Assembly: GCF_002265265.1 (NCBI RefSeq)
Contig: NZ_NOIF01000014.1
Location: 1-48,759, forward strand
Length of the DNA: 48,759 nt
Direction: 5' to 3'
Source of the DNA: Photobacterium sanguinicancri
GTDB taxonomy: Bacteria; Pseudomonadota; Gammaproteobacteria; Enterobacterales; Vibrionaceae
Each line of letters opens with the position of its first letter. The first letter of the stretch is position 1. Made by a program: the position numbers and the translations under genes. Below are positions 1 through 8,770 of this stretch, in pieces. A model generated the notes under the pieces. It was not told the origin of the DNA and made no database searches. It saw only the letters and a list, made by a program, of their open reading frames with translations.

Positions 1-106
1 ATAATAACCTTTAATAATCAATACCTTCCTTTAGGAACGTAGCTTTGCCTACCTAATTAGAAGTAGTTGACTGGTAGGCCGAATAGACAAAGACGAAGAT
101 ACAGAA

Positions 107-1006
107 ATGAAAAAGACCACAGCAATGTTCGTTGAACAAGCACGGGCTTTTCATAACGGAAAATACGGTTATGAAAATTTCGTGTATACCAACGCCAAAG
201 CCAAAAGCCTGATAACATGCCCAATACATGGCGACTTTGAACAGCGAGCAGATGCTCACCTAGCGGGTAGAGGTTGCCCTAAATGTGCAGGTAAAGAAAA
301 ACAAACAATCAAAGAGTTTGTGATAAAAGCCAAGACAGTACATAAAGACAAATACGATTACAGTAAGTTTGTCTATCGTGGTTCACTTGAGAAAAGTACC
401 ATTATTTGTCCACACCATGGTGAATTTGAACAGCGCCCTAATTCGCATTTAGCGGGCAAAGGCTGTCCAAGTTGCTCTCGTTCTACGCCTTTAACGCAAG
501 CGCAGTTCATTGAGCGTGCTTACGCTATTCATCATGGCAAATATTATTATGATCGCTTCGTCTATGCCGGAGCATTAACAAAAGCGACCATTACTTGCCC
601 ATTACACGGCCCTTTTGAACAGCGGCCCGATACACACTTACGTGGTGCTGGCTGTCCTGCCTGTGCAAAAAACAATCGTACAAAAACCACGTCAGATTTC
701 ATTAGCCAAGCACTACGATTACATAATAAACGTTATAGCTACGAGAATTTCGTGTATGTAAACGCGAGAACAAAGGGGAAAGTGACCTGTGCGCTACACG
801 GCACATTCGAACAGCTTCCCTTTAATCACTTAGCAGGTAACGGTTGCCCCCAATGTGCTGCGCAAAGTCGTCCTAGCTTCACTGGTAGTCGGTTACAGCC
901 ATTCTTCTTGTGGTTGCTAAAACCTTTATTGACCCACACGCCCCACTTTCACACTTTATTCTTGCATCACCCTGTATTTCATCATGCAGTGACTCGATTG
1001 ATTTAA
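107..1006 (+). CDS. Four-repeat zinc-ribbon-like protein (DUF723-like repeats)
   Basis: The 299-residue protein is built from four tandem units of about 63 residues. Each has an N-terminal aromatic/basic part (pattern F..A...H..KY.Y..FVY), then a CP.HG.FEQ block, then HL.G.GCP.C. The four-Cys/His sets lie near residues 38/41/57/60, 101/104/120/123, 164/167/183/186 and 228/231/247/250, so each unit probably binds one zinc. In phage and mobile-element proteins such units usually precede a nuclease or another DNA-acting domain. Here the tail after residue 250 is about 49 residues, rich in Phe, His and Leu, with no nuclease motif. The function is unknown; nucleic-acid binding is an inference. The ribosome binding site is weak. 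Confidence 0.75.
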   Translation: MKKTTAMFVEQARAFHNGKYGYENFVYTNAKAKSLITCPIHGDFEQRADAHLAGRGCPKCAGKEKQTIKEFVIKAKTVHKDKYDYSKFVYRGSLEKSTIICPHHGEFEQRPNSHLAGKGCPSCSRSTPLTQAQFIERAYAIHHGKYYYDRFVYAGALTKATITCPLHGPFEQRPDTHLRGAGCPACAKNNRTKTTSDFISQALRLHNKRYSYENFVYVNARTKGKVTCALHGTFEQLPFNHLAGNGCPQCAAQSRPSFTGSRLQPFFLWLLKPLLTHTPHFHTLFLHHPVFHHAVTRLI

Positions 1007-1131
1007 GTAACACATCAAACTACCAGTTTCACTGCACTGAGATGTCATTCGCAGTTCTCTGAATTGAAAAAGCACTAACCCCAGTTGTTCTTTAGAATGC
1101 GGTGCTAATTATTTTAGGGAACTGCCAGCCA

Positions 1132-1980
1132 ATGCAAAATTCAAAGTTTCAATGTTTAAGCAAGCGAAATAAAGCTAAGCGAGATAATTGCTTAAAGCGC
1201 GTGGATGTCAATGAAGTTGACATGTATGTACTTGATGAGAAAGGTTTCATTGCTCTTTGGATTTCGTCAATGAAAATGCAAGGCTTAAGTGATGTTCAGA
1301 TTGAAGCTAAGGCAACAGCTTTGGGAGTTGCTGGTTTTATCGCGTCTAACGGCAGTGCAATGCACGACATAAAAAACTTCTATCTGCTAGCAAATGATTT
1401 AAAAAAAGGTGGCTCAATATTAAGCAAGTACGAAGTCACGAAAAATGGCAGTAAGAGCTACATCAAGTTCAAAGGTAATCATAAACTAAGAAATATAATA
1501 AAAGGTACACGTTACCTGTCAAGTAATGCCAAAGTCATTACCTTAGGCATTGGTAAAGCAGGTATGCGAGCATCTGCAAAAGCAGGAGTTATAGTAACTG
1601 TTATCTATTCTGTGGCATTTCGGACTCTTGAACTTGCTTTAACAAAGAACTATTCAGTCGCCAATTGGGTATCAAATGTGAGTTCTGATTTAACAATGGC
1701 CGCAATTGCCACTGTTATTGGATTAATTGTAGGAACATCAGTGATAGCTTCAGGTATTGTTGTTGCCCCTATCTTTACTCTTGGAGTAGTTACATTTATT
1801 TCTGGGTGGTTACTAGATTACTTGAACGGACGATACCTCATCAAGAATAAAATAGTTAACGCACTTAATAACTACCTCGACCAACAAGCAAAACTTAGAG
1901 TCGATAACGCAATACACAGAGGGTTAACTAACAAAGCTACGCAAAGTTTACACATCAATACTCATGGACTAATGTTCTAA
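1132..1980 (+). CDS. Orphan protein with C-terminal membrane hairpin, possible pore-forming toxin
   Basis: I do not recognise this 282-residue protein. The ATG at 1132 is preferred over an in-frame GTG at 1102 because AGGGA lies 11 bases upstream of it. The first 140 residues are soluble and basic. Hydrophobic segments follow at about 150-171 and 187-232; the latter is a Gly/Ala/Val/Ile-rich double segment like a helical hairpin. A basic amphipathic tail follows. There is no signal peptide. The stop codon overlaps by one base the start of a three-helix membrane protein, so the two are translationally coupled. A late hydrophobic hairpin beside a small membrane protein recalls pore-forming bacteriocins and their immunity proteins, but no sequence family was identified. 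Confidence 0.7.
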   Translation: MQNSKFQCLSKRNKAKRDNCLKRVDVNEVDMYVLDEKGFIALWISSMKMQGLSDVQIEAKATALGVAGFIASNGSAMHDIKNFYLLANDLKKGGSILSKYEVTKNGSKSYIKFKGNHKLRNIIKGTRYLSSNAKVITLGIGKAGMRASAKAGVIVTVIYSVAFRTLELALTKNYSVANWVSNVSSDLTMAAIATVIGLIVGTSVIASGIVVAPIFTLGVVTFISGWLLDYLNGRYLIKNKIVNALNNYLDQQAKLRVDNAIHRGLTNKATQSLHINTHGLMF

Positions 1981-2525
1981 TGCAAAAAGTAATGCATACC
2001 CTATTTGTCATAGCCTTATGTGCTATCTTGAGTTTTTTTTCAGCTTTTCGGCTTTACGAATATCTATCATTAGAGACCATTGAAATTCAATTAGATCTCG
2101 GTTATGAAATCATTTTTATAGACCCAACCTATATGTTAGGTATTTGTGGCTTAATTACGATGCCATTCCTACTTACATATATTATTTGGACTCATATATT
2201 GGGTAAAGATGGTTCTGGCCGTATGGGTAAGGCATTATGCGTACTGTTTGGTATTGGTTTGCTTTTCGCTATTCCAGGTCAAATTATCGAACATCAAAGA
2301 CAAAAGAGTATCGCTCGTGAACATGGTTTCGTTGATTGCCCTTCATTTACGTTGCTTTCAAGCACTCATATCGTTGAAGCTATGGTCAAAGATCCTCAAT
2401 ACTGTACAGATGACGAGATCACTAACATAGCTAAGTATGGCTACTTTCGTGAACTGTCTGAAGTAAATGCGTATGTAGATAAGGTGTATAATATTGAGTC
2501 TCCCCAACCCGCTACCGATATCTAA
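1980..2525 (+). CDS. Three-helix membrane protein, candidate immunity partner
   Basis: This 181-residue protein shares one base (TAATG) with the end of the preceding gene, so the two form one operon. Membrane segments are visible at about residues 5-27, 55-77 and 84-102. A polar C-terminal domain of about 75 residues follows, with two cysteines (GFVDCP and PQYCTD) that could pair if it is periplasmic. The spacing of that domain weakly recalls the DUF1240 family of small membrane proteins, an impression I could not test. Its size, topology and coupling suit an inner-membrane immunity protein, but no function is established. Confidence 0.7.
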   Translation: MQKVMHTLFVIALCAILSFFSAFRLYEYLSLETIEIQLDLGYEIIFIDPTYMLGICGLITMPFLLTYIIWTHILGKDGSGRMGKALCVLFGIGLLFAIPGQIIEHQRQKSIAREHGFVDCPSFTLLSSTHIVEAMVKDPQYCTDDEITNIAKYGYFRELSEVNAYVDKVYNIESPQPATDI

Positions 2526-2568
2526 TTAGCGCAGTAACACATTCAGTGTGATTGATTTAAAACACGCA

Positions 2569-2593
2569 TAAAAAAGCCGACTCTCGTCGGCTT
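2569..2593 (-). terminator. Terminator of the bio operon, possibly bidirectional
   Basis: An 8-bp perfect stem (2574-2581 with 2586-2593) has a TCTC loop. Read on the minus strand it is followed by a run of Ts, so it suits the end of bioBFCD. The plus-strand run is poorer but may also end the upstream pair of membrane proteins. Confidence 0.75.
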
Positions 2594-2657
2594 AATTTAT
2601 ATCTATCTACTTACTGCAAGTAGCATTCTACACTTCATGCAGCATGTGCTTGGTCAA

Positions 2658-3338
2658 TTATAATCCAAGCGGTGCTAAGTTGATGTACTTAGACAAATCG
2701 CGCTTTTTAATACTCGGCATGTATGGGATTTCGCCTAGTTTAGGTGCACCTAGATTATCTTCCATCATACGAATGATTTCCGCGTAATTCTCTGTACCCG
2801 GATTAATTCGGTTCGCGACCCAACCCACAAGCTCTAAGCCGTCGTTACGGATTGCTTCTGCCGTTAGAATCGCATGGCTCATACAACCAAGCTTCACGCC
2901 AATAACCAAAATAACAGGTAACTTCTCTTGTTTTACCCAGCTAGAAAGATAATCGGTACGTGAAACAGGGACACGCCAGCCACCCGCACCTTCAACTAAT
3001 ACCGCTTCAGACTTCGCTTTTAGGGCTTCGAGGCCCGCAGAAATCACTGGGAATTCAATCACACGGTTTTCTTGCTCTGCAGCTAAGTGTGGTGACACCG
3101 CCGCTTCAAAAGCATAAGGGTTAACTTCGTCGTACTCTAGTTCAACAACAGAGGCTTCTTGAATGTACAACGCATCAGAATTACGCATGCCTTCATCTGT
3201 TTTTACACTGTCTGACGCTACTGGCTTATAACCTGCCATCTTGATATTCGCGCTAGCCGCAGCTTGTAGAATTGCGCGTGTGGCAACCGTTTTACCGACT
3301 TCGGTATCGGTTCCTGTCACAAAGAAAGCGTTAGTCAT
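2658..3338 (-). CDS. bioD: Dethiobiotin synthetase
   Basis: BioD closes the ureido ring of dethiobiotin from 7,8-diaminopelargonate, CO2 and ATP in the cytoplasm, the penultimate step of biotin synthesis. The 226-residue length is normal. The P-loop GTDTEVGKT is at residues 8-16, the second conserved block is [10 protein letters not shown] near 115-125, and the base-binding NR is in the C-terminal third. It is the last gene of bioBFCD and overlaps the end of bioC by eight bases. GGAG nine bases upstream supports this start. Confidence 0.97.
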   Translation of the reverse strand: MTNAFFVTGTDTEVGKTVATRAILQAAASANIKMAGYKPVASDSVKTDEGMRNSDALYIQEASVVELEYDEVNPYAFEAAVSPHLAAEQENRVIEFPVISAGLEALKAKSEAVLVEGAGGWRVPVSRTDYLSSWVKQEKLPVILVIGVKLGCMSHAILTAEAIRNDGLELVGWVANRINPGTENYAEIIRMMEDNLGAPKLGEIPYMPSIKKRDLSKYINLAPLGL

Positions 3339-4179
3339 TAATTATTACTCCAAAACAGACTTGATAGGTTGCTGGCAGTTGGCCTTTCTCATCTCTAAAC
3401 TCATCGTAAGCGCGTTCTAAAGCCTGAATTGTCTTGCGACTAGCTAAGCCTGCTTTGCGTTCTCGCTGCAGATGCGTCGCCCCTATCCCTTTCAGGTCTT
3501 TCATGAGTTCAACTGCCGTATTATATTTCACTGTAATCGGAAGGAATTCTAGGGTATCGATTTCGCCCCCCGCTTGCGCCAGCGCAAGTTTTACCGCCTT
3601 TTGCGAAAGAAAGTGGTTCACATGTTGATATTGATCAACCTGCTGCCACGCATAACGAAGCTCACACAATGAATTTTCTGCCAATGTGGTGAATAAAATA
3701 CACCCACCTGGTTTGACCACACGTCGTAGCTCTTTTAAAGGTATTGATAAATCAGTACACCACTGTAACGCCAAAGAGGTATATGCAACATCAAAGCTAC
3801 TATCAGAAAAAGGGAGCTTTTCTGCGTCCCCCTGTTGATAAGTGATTTGGTTACCACAGCGCTGTTTCGCCTGTTCAAGCATCTGTGACGATAAATCTAT
3901 CGCACAAACATCAAAGCCACGATTGGCGAGTTGCTCTGAAAAATACCCAGTGCCACACCCAACATCGATCAATTTACTCCCCACAGGCATCAATGTAGGG
4001 AGTTTTTCCAAGAGTTGGTAGCCAACAAGTCGCTGAAAAGCGGCGGATTTATCATAATTCGCAGCCGCTTTACCAAAGGCCGCCGCGATAGCCTCTTTAT
4101 CAGCATACTGATTGTGTTCTAACTGGCTGGCTGACTCTGGGGAATTAATAGCTAACACCGCTTTTGCAACATCAGTCAT
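3331..4179 (-). CDS. bioC: Malonyl-ACP O-methyltransferase
   Basis: BioC uses S-adenosylmethionine to methylate the free carboxyl of malonyl-ACP, which lets fatty-acid enzymes build the pimeloyl chain of biotin. The SAM-binding motif VGCGTGYF lies near residue 74, and the conserved entry block [12 protein letters not shown] begins near residue 33. The protein has 282 residues, about 30 more at the N-terminus than the E. coli enzyme. The start overlaps the bioF stop by eight bases and the stop overlaps the bioD start, so expression should be coupled. No bioH is visible in the window. Confidence 0.95.
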   Translation of the reverse strand: MTDVAKAVLAINSPESASQLEHNQYADKEAIAAAFGKAAANYDKSAAFQRLVGYQLLEKLPTLMPVGSKLIDVGCGTGYFSEQLANRGFDVCAIDLSSQMLEQAKQRCGNQITYQQGDAEKLPFSDSSFDVAYTSLALQWCTDLSIPLKELRRVVKPGGCILFTTLAENSLCELRYAWQQVDQYQHVNHFLSQKAVKLALAQAGGEIDTLEFLPITVKYNTAVELMKDLKGIGATHLQRERKAGLASRKTIQALERAYDEFRDEKGQLPATYQVCFGVIIND

Positions 4180-5323
4180 ACATCACCTCATTGATTGTTG
4201 TTGCTAGGTATTTAACATCTTCGATGTTATGGCTAGCTGTTAATGTAATACGTAATCTCGCGCTGTTCACCGGCACTGTTGGTGGGCGAATTGCACTTAC
4301 CCAACACCCTCTTTGATTCAACATTTGCGAAAGCTGCATTGCTTTTTCACTGCTACCGACAAGCAAAGGTTTAATTGGCGACTGGGTATTGTTAAAGGCA
4401 ATAGCATCATCAAGCACATGTTCAAATTCTGCGCTTAAGTGCGCCAGTTTTTCGCGTCGCCATTCATCTTGTTGAATGAGTTCACATGCGGTTGAAAGTG
4501 CATAAGCTTGCGCGGGAGGCATGGCGGTTGAATAGATAAAATGACGCGCAAACTGTACAAAGTACTCAGCCGTTTGTTCATTGCATAATACGGCAGCACC
4601 TTGTAAACCAAAGGCTTTACCGAAAGTGACAATAAGAATATCGGCTTTAATATTGGCAAAATCGCAGCTTCCGCGGCCTTTTTCTCCCAATACACCACAA
4701 CCGTGCGCATCATCCACCATTAGCCAGGAAGAAGATGACTGCGTTGCTTTTGATATATCAGCCAAAGGAGCCAAATCACCATCCATACTGAATACACCTT
4801 CCGTTACCACCAAAGATGCTTGATCTACTTGTTGAGTGAGTAACTGACGTAAATGCGCGACGTTATTGTGCTTAAAACGCTTCATATTGGCAGGCGATAA
4901 CATGCCCGCTTCTATTAGTGATGCATGGTTAAGTTTATCTTGCAGCAAGCTATGGGTTTTATTTAGCAAGGTAAACAGCACAGCTTGATTAGCACTAAAG
5001 CCACTGTTAAACAGTAACGCTCTGTCATAACCTAACCATTGTGCGAGCTGTTGTTCTAATTGTTGATGGGGTTTATTAAAGCCAGTGACAAGTGGCGATG
5101 CCCCACTACCCGCACCATAACGTTGCAACCCTTGTTGCCACGCTTGCAATAAACGCGGCTCTTGCGCTAAACCAAGGTAATCGTTTGATGAAAAGTTCAG
5201 TAACATTTTTCCTTGGTAATTCACCTGTTGCGCTATACGTTCAAGGCACTCACGCTGGCGATATAAACCCTGTTGTTGGCGGTCTGCCAGCGCTTGTGTG
5301 ATGTGTTCGTTAAACTGTTGCAT
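4172..5323 (-). CDS. bioF: 8-amino-7-oxononanoate synthase
   Basis: BioF is a PLP enzyme that condenses pimeloyl-ACP with L-alanine to make 8-amino-7-oxononanoate. The conserved block SSNDYLGLA is near the N-terminus, the [10 protein letters not shown] block is mid-protein, and the PLP lysine lies in TFGKAFG. The reading frame extends upstream to 5389, but the ATG at 5323 gives about 383 residues, close to E. coli BioF at 384. The longer start would add an odd N-terminus lying deep inside bioB. With the chosen start the gene overlaps the end of bioB by 14 bases. Confidence 0.95.
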   Translation of the reverse strand: MQQFNEHITQALADRQQQGLYRQRECLERIAQQVNYQGKMLLNFSSNDYLGLAQEPRLLQAWQQGLQRYGAGSGASPLVTGFNKPHQQLEQQLAQWLGYDRALLFNSGFSANQAVLFTLLNKTHSLLQDKLNHASLIEAGMLSPANMKRFKHNNVAHLRQLLTQQVDQASLVVTEGVFSMDGDLAPLADISKATQSSSSWLMVDDAHGCGVLGEKGRGSCDFANIKADILIVTFGKAFGLQGAAVLCNEQTAEYFVQFARHFIYSTAMPPAQAYALSTACELIQQDEWRREKLAHLSAEFEHVLDDAIAFNNTQSPIKPLLVGSSEKAMQLSQMLNQRGCWVSAIRPPTVPVNSARLRITLTASHNIEDVKYLATTINEVMYD

Positions 5324-6362
5324 CGTAAAACAAATCATCTTTACTTGGACGCGAAGCCACACGCTCTGCCACACGATCAAGCAATTCATGCTCTTGGATT
5401 TGATCCGGTTTTGCTGCTTGCTCTTGGCTGTTAATACCTAATTTAGCAAACAACTGCATGTCTTTGTCTTCACCTGGGTTCGGCGTAGTAAGCAGTTTAC
5501 AACCATAAAAAACCGAATTAGCACCCGCCATAAAGCACAGCGTTTGCATTTGCTCATTCATGTCTTCACGTCCAGCTGAAAGGCGAACTGCAGATTCAGG
5601 CATAATGATACGTGCAACCGCGACAATACGAACAAAGTCGAATGGGTCTACGTCATCCACGTTTTCAAGCGGTGTCCCCTTCACTTTCACCAACATGTTG
5701 ATTGGAACACTTTCAGGGTGAGTCGGTAAGTTCGCCAGTTCAACTAGCAGTGCAGCACGGTCACGTGAGCTTTCACCCATGCCAATAATGCCGCCCGAAC
5801 AAATTTTCATACCTGAATCACGCACATGACCAAGTGTATCTAAACGATCTTGGTAAGTACGGGTCGTAATAATGCTGCCGTAATATTCAGGTGATGTATC
5901 TAGGTTATGGTTGTAGTAATCCAAACCCGCATCAGCCAACACATTGGCTTGATCGCCCGTGATCATGCCCAGCGTCATACAGGTTTCTAACCCCATATCC
6001 TTTACCCCACGGATCATATCCAAGAGGTAAGGCATATCGCGTTCTTTCGGGTTTTTCCACGCAGCCCCCATACAGAAGCGAGTAGCACCAGACACTTTTG
6101 CTTTATTTGCAGCCTCAAGTACTTGTTCTACTTCCAGCAAGCGTTCACGCTCTACATCAGTGCGGTAGTGTGCACTCTGCGGGCAGTATTTACAGTCTTC
6201 AGGGCAAGCACCTGTTTTGATCGACAGCAAGGTACTAACCTGAACTTTATTTGGTTCGTGATATTGGCGGTGTATCTGCTGCGCTTCAAACACTAGATCC
6301 ATAAATGGCTTATCAAATAAAGCTTGAACTTCCGCGACGGTCCAGTCGTGTCTTACTTCCAC
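5310..6362 (-). CDS. bioB: Biotin synthase, radical SAM enzyme
   Basis: BioB inserts sulfur into dethiobiotin to form biotin, using a radical-SAM [4Fe-4S] cluster and a sacrificial [2Fe-2S] cluster. The radical-SAM motif CPEDCKYC is near residues 54-61, followed by the conserved blocks [14 protein letters not shown] and YYNHNLDTS. An in-frame ATG exists at 6386, but the GTG at 6362 has AGAGG eight bases upstream and gives 350 residues beginning VEVRHDW, matching the Vibrio form. It is the first gene of bioBFCD and is transcribed divergently from bioA. Confidence 0.96.
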   Translation of the reverse strand: MEVRHDWTVAEVQALFDKPFMDLVFEAQQIHRQYHEPNKVQVSTLLSIKTGACPEDCKYCPQSAHYRTDVERERLLEVEQVLEAANKAKVSGATRFCMGAAWKNPKERDMPYLLDMIRGVKDMGLETCMTLGMITGDQANVLADAGLDYYNHNLDTSPEYYGSIITTRTYQDRLDTLGHVRDSGMKICSGGIIGMGESSRDRAALLVELANLPTHPESVPINMLVKVKGTPLENVDDVDPFDFVRIVAVARIIMPESAVRLSAGREDMNEQMQTLCFMAGANSVFYGCKLLTTPNPGEDKDMQLFAKLGINSQEQAAKPDQIQEHELLDRVAERVASRPSKDDLFYDATV

Positions 6363-6533
6363 GTGTATAACCTCTTTCTTTAGCAATTGGGTACGATTTT
6401 TTACGTACCATTTTGCACAATCGACATGCTTAACTGCTTGTTATTATTCTGATACCAGCTCTAGTGACTGACATAACAAACGCGCCAGTAAATCTATTTC
6501 TATGAATAATTTTACTTACTGTAATGCTTGGCT

Positions 6534-6587
6534 AGTCTACGTAGACTTAGTAGACTGTCAACTAACAACAAACACCAAGGTTTACAT
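6534..6587. promoter_or_regulatory. Divergent bioB/bioA control region with BirA-like operator
   Basis: The right half-site GGTTTACAT (6579-6587) is an eight-of-nine match to the half-site of the enterobacterial BirA operator. A weaker left half CTGTCAACT (6555-6563) lies 15 bases away. On the minus strand the left half contains TTGACA (6557-6562), a perfect -35 hexamer for bioB, so bound BirA would block it. A perfect 14-bp palindrome, AGTCTACGTAGACT, lies at 6534-6547 beside the operator. BirA repression of both directions is known for bio loci; assigning it here is inference. Confidence 0.6.
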
Positions 6588-6589
6588 CT

Positions 6590-7879
6590 GTGCAAGAATT
6601 AACCAATAAAATAGATTTAGAATTTGATCAACAGCACATCTGGCACCCCTACACCTCCACGCTAAACCCTCTTCCTTGTTACCCTGTCACAGGTGCAAAT
6701 GGTGTTTATCTGGAATTAGAGGATGGTAGGCAGATTATTGATGGGATGTCTTCGTGGTGGTCAACCATACATGGCTATAACCATTCGGTTCTGAATGGCG
6801 CTGCAAAAGCACAAATTGATAAAATGTCGCATGTGATGTTTGGCGGGATCACCCACCAGCCAGCAGTAGATCTGTGCCAAAAGTTAGTTGCGATGACACC
6901 AGCGCCACTTCAACATGTTTTTCTTGCGGATTCAGGGTCTGTTGCCGTTGAAGTCGCCCTAAAAATGGCACTGCAATATTGGCACACTAAACAAGAACGT
7001 CGCCCTAAATTTCTGACGGTACGTCATGGCTACCATGGGGATACTTTTGCTGCAATGTCAGTAACAGATCCTGATAACTCGATGCACAGTTTGTATAAAG
7101 GTTTCTTGCCTGAGCACATTTTTGCCGACTCTCCAGAATGTGGTTTCTTCGATGAATGGTGCGAATATGATATTTCTGATTTTCGTGATCAAATTACCGC
7201 ACATCAGACTGAACTAGCTGCAGTGATCCTTGAACCTATCGTGCAAGGTGCTGGCGGTATGCGCCTTTACCACCCAACGTTCCTCAAACGTGTCCGCGAA
7301 CTGTGTGATAAGTTTGGCATACTCTTAATCGCTGATGAAATCGCAACAGGGTTTGGACGTACAGGGAAATTATTCGCTTGTGAACATGCAAACATCAGCC
7401 CAGATATTATGTGTGTGGGCAAAGCGTTGACAGGTGGATACATGACGCTATCGGCTACTTTGGCAACTAAGCATGTTGCTGATACTGTATGTGGCGGGGA
7501 TGCGGGCTGTTTCATGCATGGGCCCACTTTTATGGGTAACCCATTAGCCTGTGCAGTTGCCAACGCCAGTTTATCAATACTGCAAGAAGGCAAATGGCAA
7601 CAACAGGTATTGGCAATAGAAAAACAACTTGCGGTTGAATTAACAGAAATTAGCCACCTAAGTGCCGTGAAAGCTGTACGCTGGCTTGGCGCAATTGGTG
7701 TGGTTGAATTGCATCAAGCTGTCGATATGGCCAGTATTCAGCAAGCATTTGTAGATGCTGGTGTCTGGATTCGCCCATTCGGGAAACTTGTGTACATCAT
7801 GCCACCTTTTATTATTACGCCAGAGCAACTTAGTAAACTCACTTCTGCTATTTTTACTGTGCTTTCTGCATCAGAATAA
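6590..7879 (+). CDS. bioA: Adenosylmethionine-8-amino-7-oxononanoate aminotransferase
   Basis: BioA is a class III PLP aminotransferase that transfers the amino group of S-adenosylmethionine to 8-amino-7-oxononanoate, giving diaminopelargonate. Visible landmarks are HIWHPYTS near the N-terminus, DGMSSWWSTIHGYNH, the cofactor aspartate in DEIATGFGRTG and the PLP lysine in GKALTGGY. The length of 429 residues equals that of the E. coli enzyme. The start is GTG, three bases after the operator half-site. bioA is the only bio gene on this strand. Confidence 0.97.
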   Translation: MQELTNKIDLEFDQQHIWHPYTSTLNPLPCYPVTGANGVYLELEDGRQIIDGMSSWWSTIHGYNHSVLNGAAKAQIDKMSHVMFGGITHQPAVDLCQKLVAMTPAPLQHVFLADSGSVAVEVALKMALQYWHTKQERRPKFLTVRHGYHGDTFAAMSVTDPDNSMHSLYKGFLPEHIFADSPECGFFDEWCEYDISDFRDQITAHQTELAAVILEPIVQGAGGMRLYHPTFLKRVRELCDKFGILLIADEIATGFGRTGKLFACEHANISPDIMCVGKALTGGYMTLSATLATKHVADTVCGGDAGCFMHGPTFMGNPLACAVANASLSILQEGKWQQQVLAIEKQLAVELTEISHLSAVKAVRWLGAIGVVELHQAVDMASIQQAFVDAGVWIRPFGKLVYIMPPFIITPEQLSKLTSAIFTVLSASE

Positions 7880-7892
7880 CGCCATTATCGAA

Positions 7893-7925
7893 AAGCAGAC
7901 AAATTCCTACATTTGTCTGCTTATA
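7893..7925 (+). terminator. Terminator after bioA
   Basis: An 11-bp perfect inverted repeat (7893-7903 with 7912-7922) has an 8-base loop, 14 bases after the bioA stop. The T-run after it is short. Confidence 0.6.
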
Positions 7926-8129
7926 CTAAACCCAAAGCTACACAATGATCGTTAAATAATAATAATTCGTACTAGAACGTATATGCGTTCTCTTTGAGTA
8001 CCAGTGATTCAATCTAGCCCTATAAAGCACACGGATAGGTCAATAATAACTTGCTAGGTAAATGACTGTTCTCGCGATATATGCCGCTACCTATTGGCAG
8101 GCATTATTAACGTCAGTAAGGGTTATATG

Positions 8130-8690
8130 ATGCAGTTACCCCTATTCCCCCTTAAGCTATACCTACTACCTGGTGGGATAAGCACGCTTCGAATATTTGA
8201 ACCTAGGTATGTCCGATTAGTCAAAATGGCGATGGCATCTAATGAAGGTTTTGGCCTTTGCATGCAAACCGATGACAACCTTTGTCACTTTGGTTCACGC
8301 GTTGTTATTACCGATTTTGATCAAATGCCCGATGGCTTCTTGGGTATCACTGTACGTGCTATCGATAAATTTGTGATCAATCAGCATTGGACAGAAGATG
8401 ATGGTTTGATCATGGCAACGACGTCAATTATCCCCAATTGGACTCCCACCGAAATAAAATATATCGACCGTGATTTATCTAGTGGGCTTCAAATGCTATT
8501 TGAAGAATACCCTGAACATGCAGCGCATTATCCTCACCCAGATTTTGAAGATATGGCATGGGTATGTCAGCGTTGGCTCGAGATTTTGCCTATAGGTACA
8601 GAGCAAAAGCAATGGTTTATGAGTCGCAGCGATCACAAGGCTGCATTGTCCTTTCTACACTCAGTTATAGACGAAGAATTAAAAAGATAA
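8130..8690 (+). CDS. LON substrate-binding (PUA-like) domain protein
   Basis: This protein of about 187 residues matches the N-terminal domain of Lon protease: LPLFPLKLYLLPGG at the start, then RIFEPRYVRLV, GFGLC and a beta-rich core with ITVRAIDKF. It has no AAA+ or protease part, as is usual for stand-alone LON-domain proteins, whose role is poorly defined. Adjacent ATGs at 8127 and 8130 are possible; 8130 has the better spacing to TAAGGG. It precedes the sigma-factor gene by 80 bases on the same strand, but that gene appears to have its own promoter. Confidence 0.85.
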   Translation: MQLPLFPLKLYLLPGGISTLRIFEPRYVRLVKMAMASNEGFGLCMQTDDNLCHFGSRVVITDFDQMPDGFLGITVRAIDKFVINQHWTEDDGLIMATTSIIPNWTPTEIKYIDRDLSSGLQMLFEEYPEHAAHYPHPDFEDMAWVCQRWLEILPIGTEQKQWFMSRSDHKAALSFLHSVIDEELKR

Positions 8691-8691
8691 G

Positions 8692-8718
8692 TGATCCATT
8701 CCTAATTCCGCTACGTAA
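8692..8718 (+). promoter_or_regulatory. Predicted ECF11 (RpoE/ChrR-type) promoter
   Basis: TGATCC at 8692-8697 is followed after 16 bases by CGTAA at 8714-8718. This is the arrangement described for ECF11 sigma factors controlled by ChrR, and it resembles the Rhodobacter RpoE promoter. It lies two bases after the LON-domain gene and about 50 bases before the sigma-factor start, so it predicts autoregulation. Confidence 0.65.
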
Positions 8719-8770
8719 ATCTCAATACATGTTCGTGGAAGTGTTTCTTAACAGAGGCATTATTGAGATT

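Noticed and set aside
53-259. 68-codon minus-strand frame at the window start
   Set aside because: It lies antisense across the first repeat of the zinc-ribbon-like gene, whose repeat structure is clearly coding.
1060-1112. Possible integron attC-like element before the membrane pair
   Set aside because: AGCAC and GGTGCT arms suggest a hairpin, but the core-site patterns (RYYYAAC and GTTRRRY) with proper spacing could not be found and there is no integrase.
8558-8770. N-terminal extension of the sigma factor frame
   Set aside because: This part overlaps the LON-domain gene in another frame and the predicted ECF11 promoter, so translation should start at 8771.
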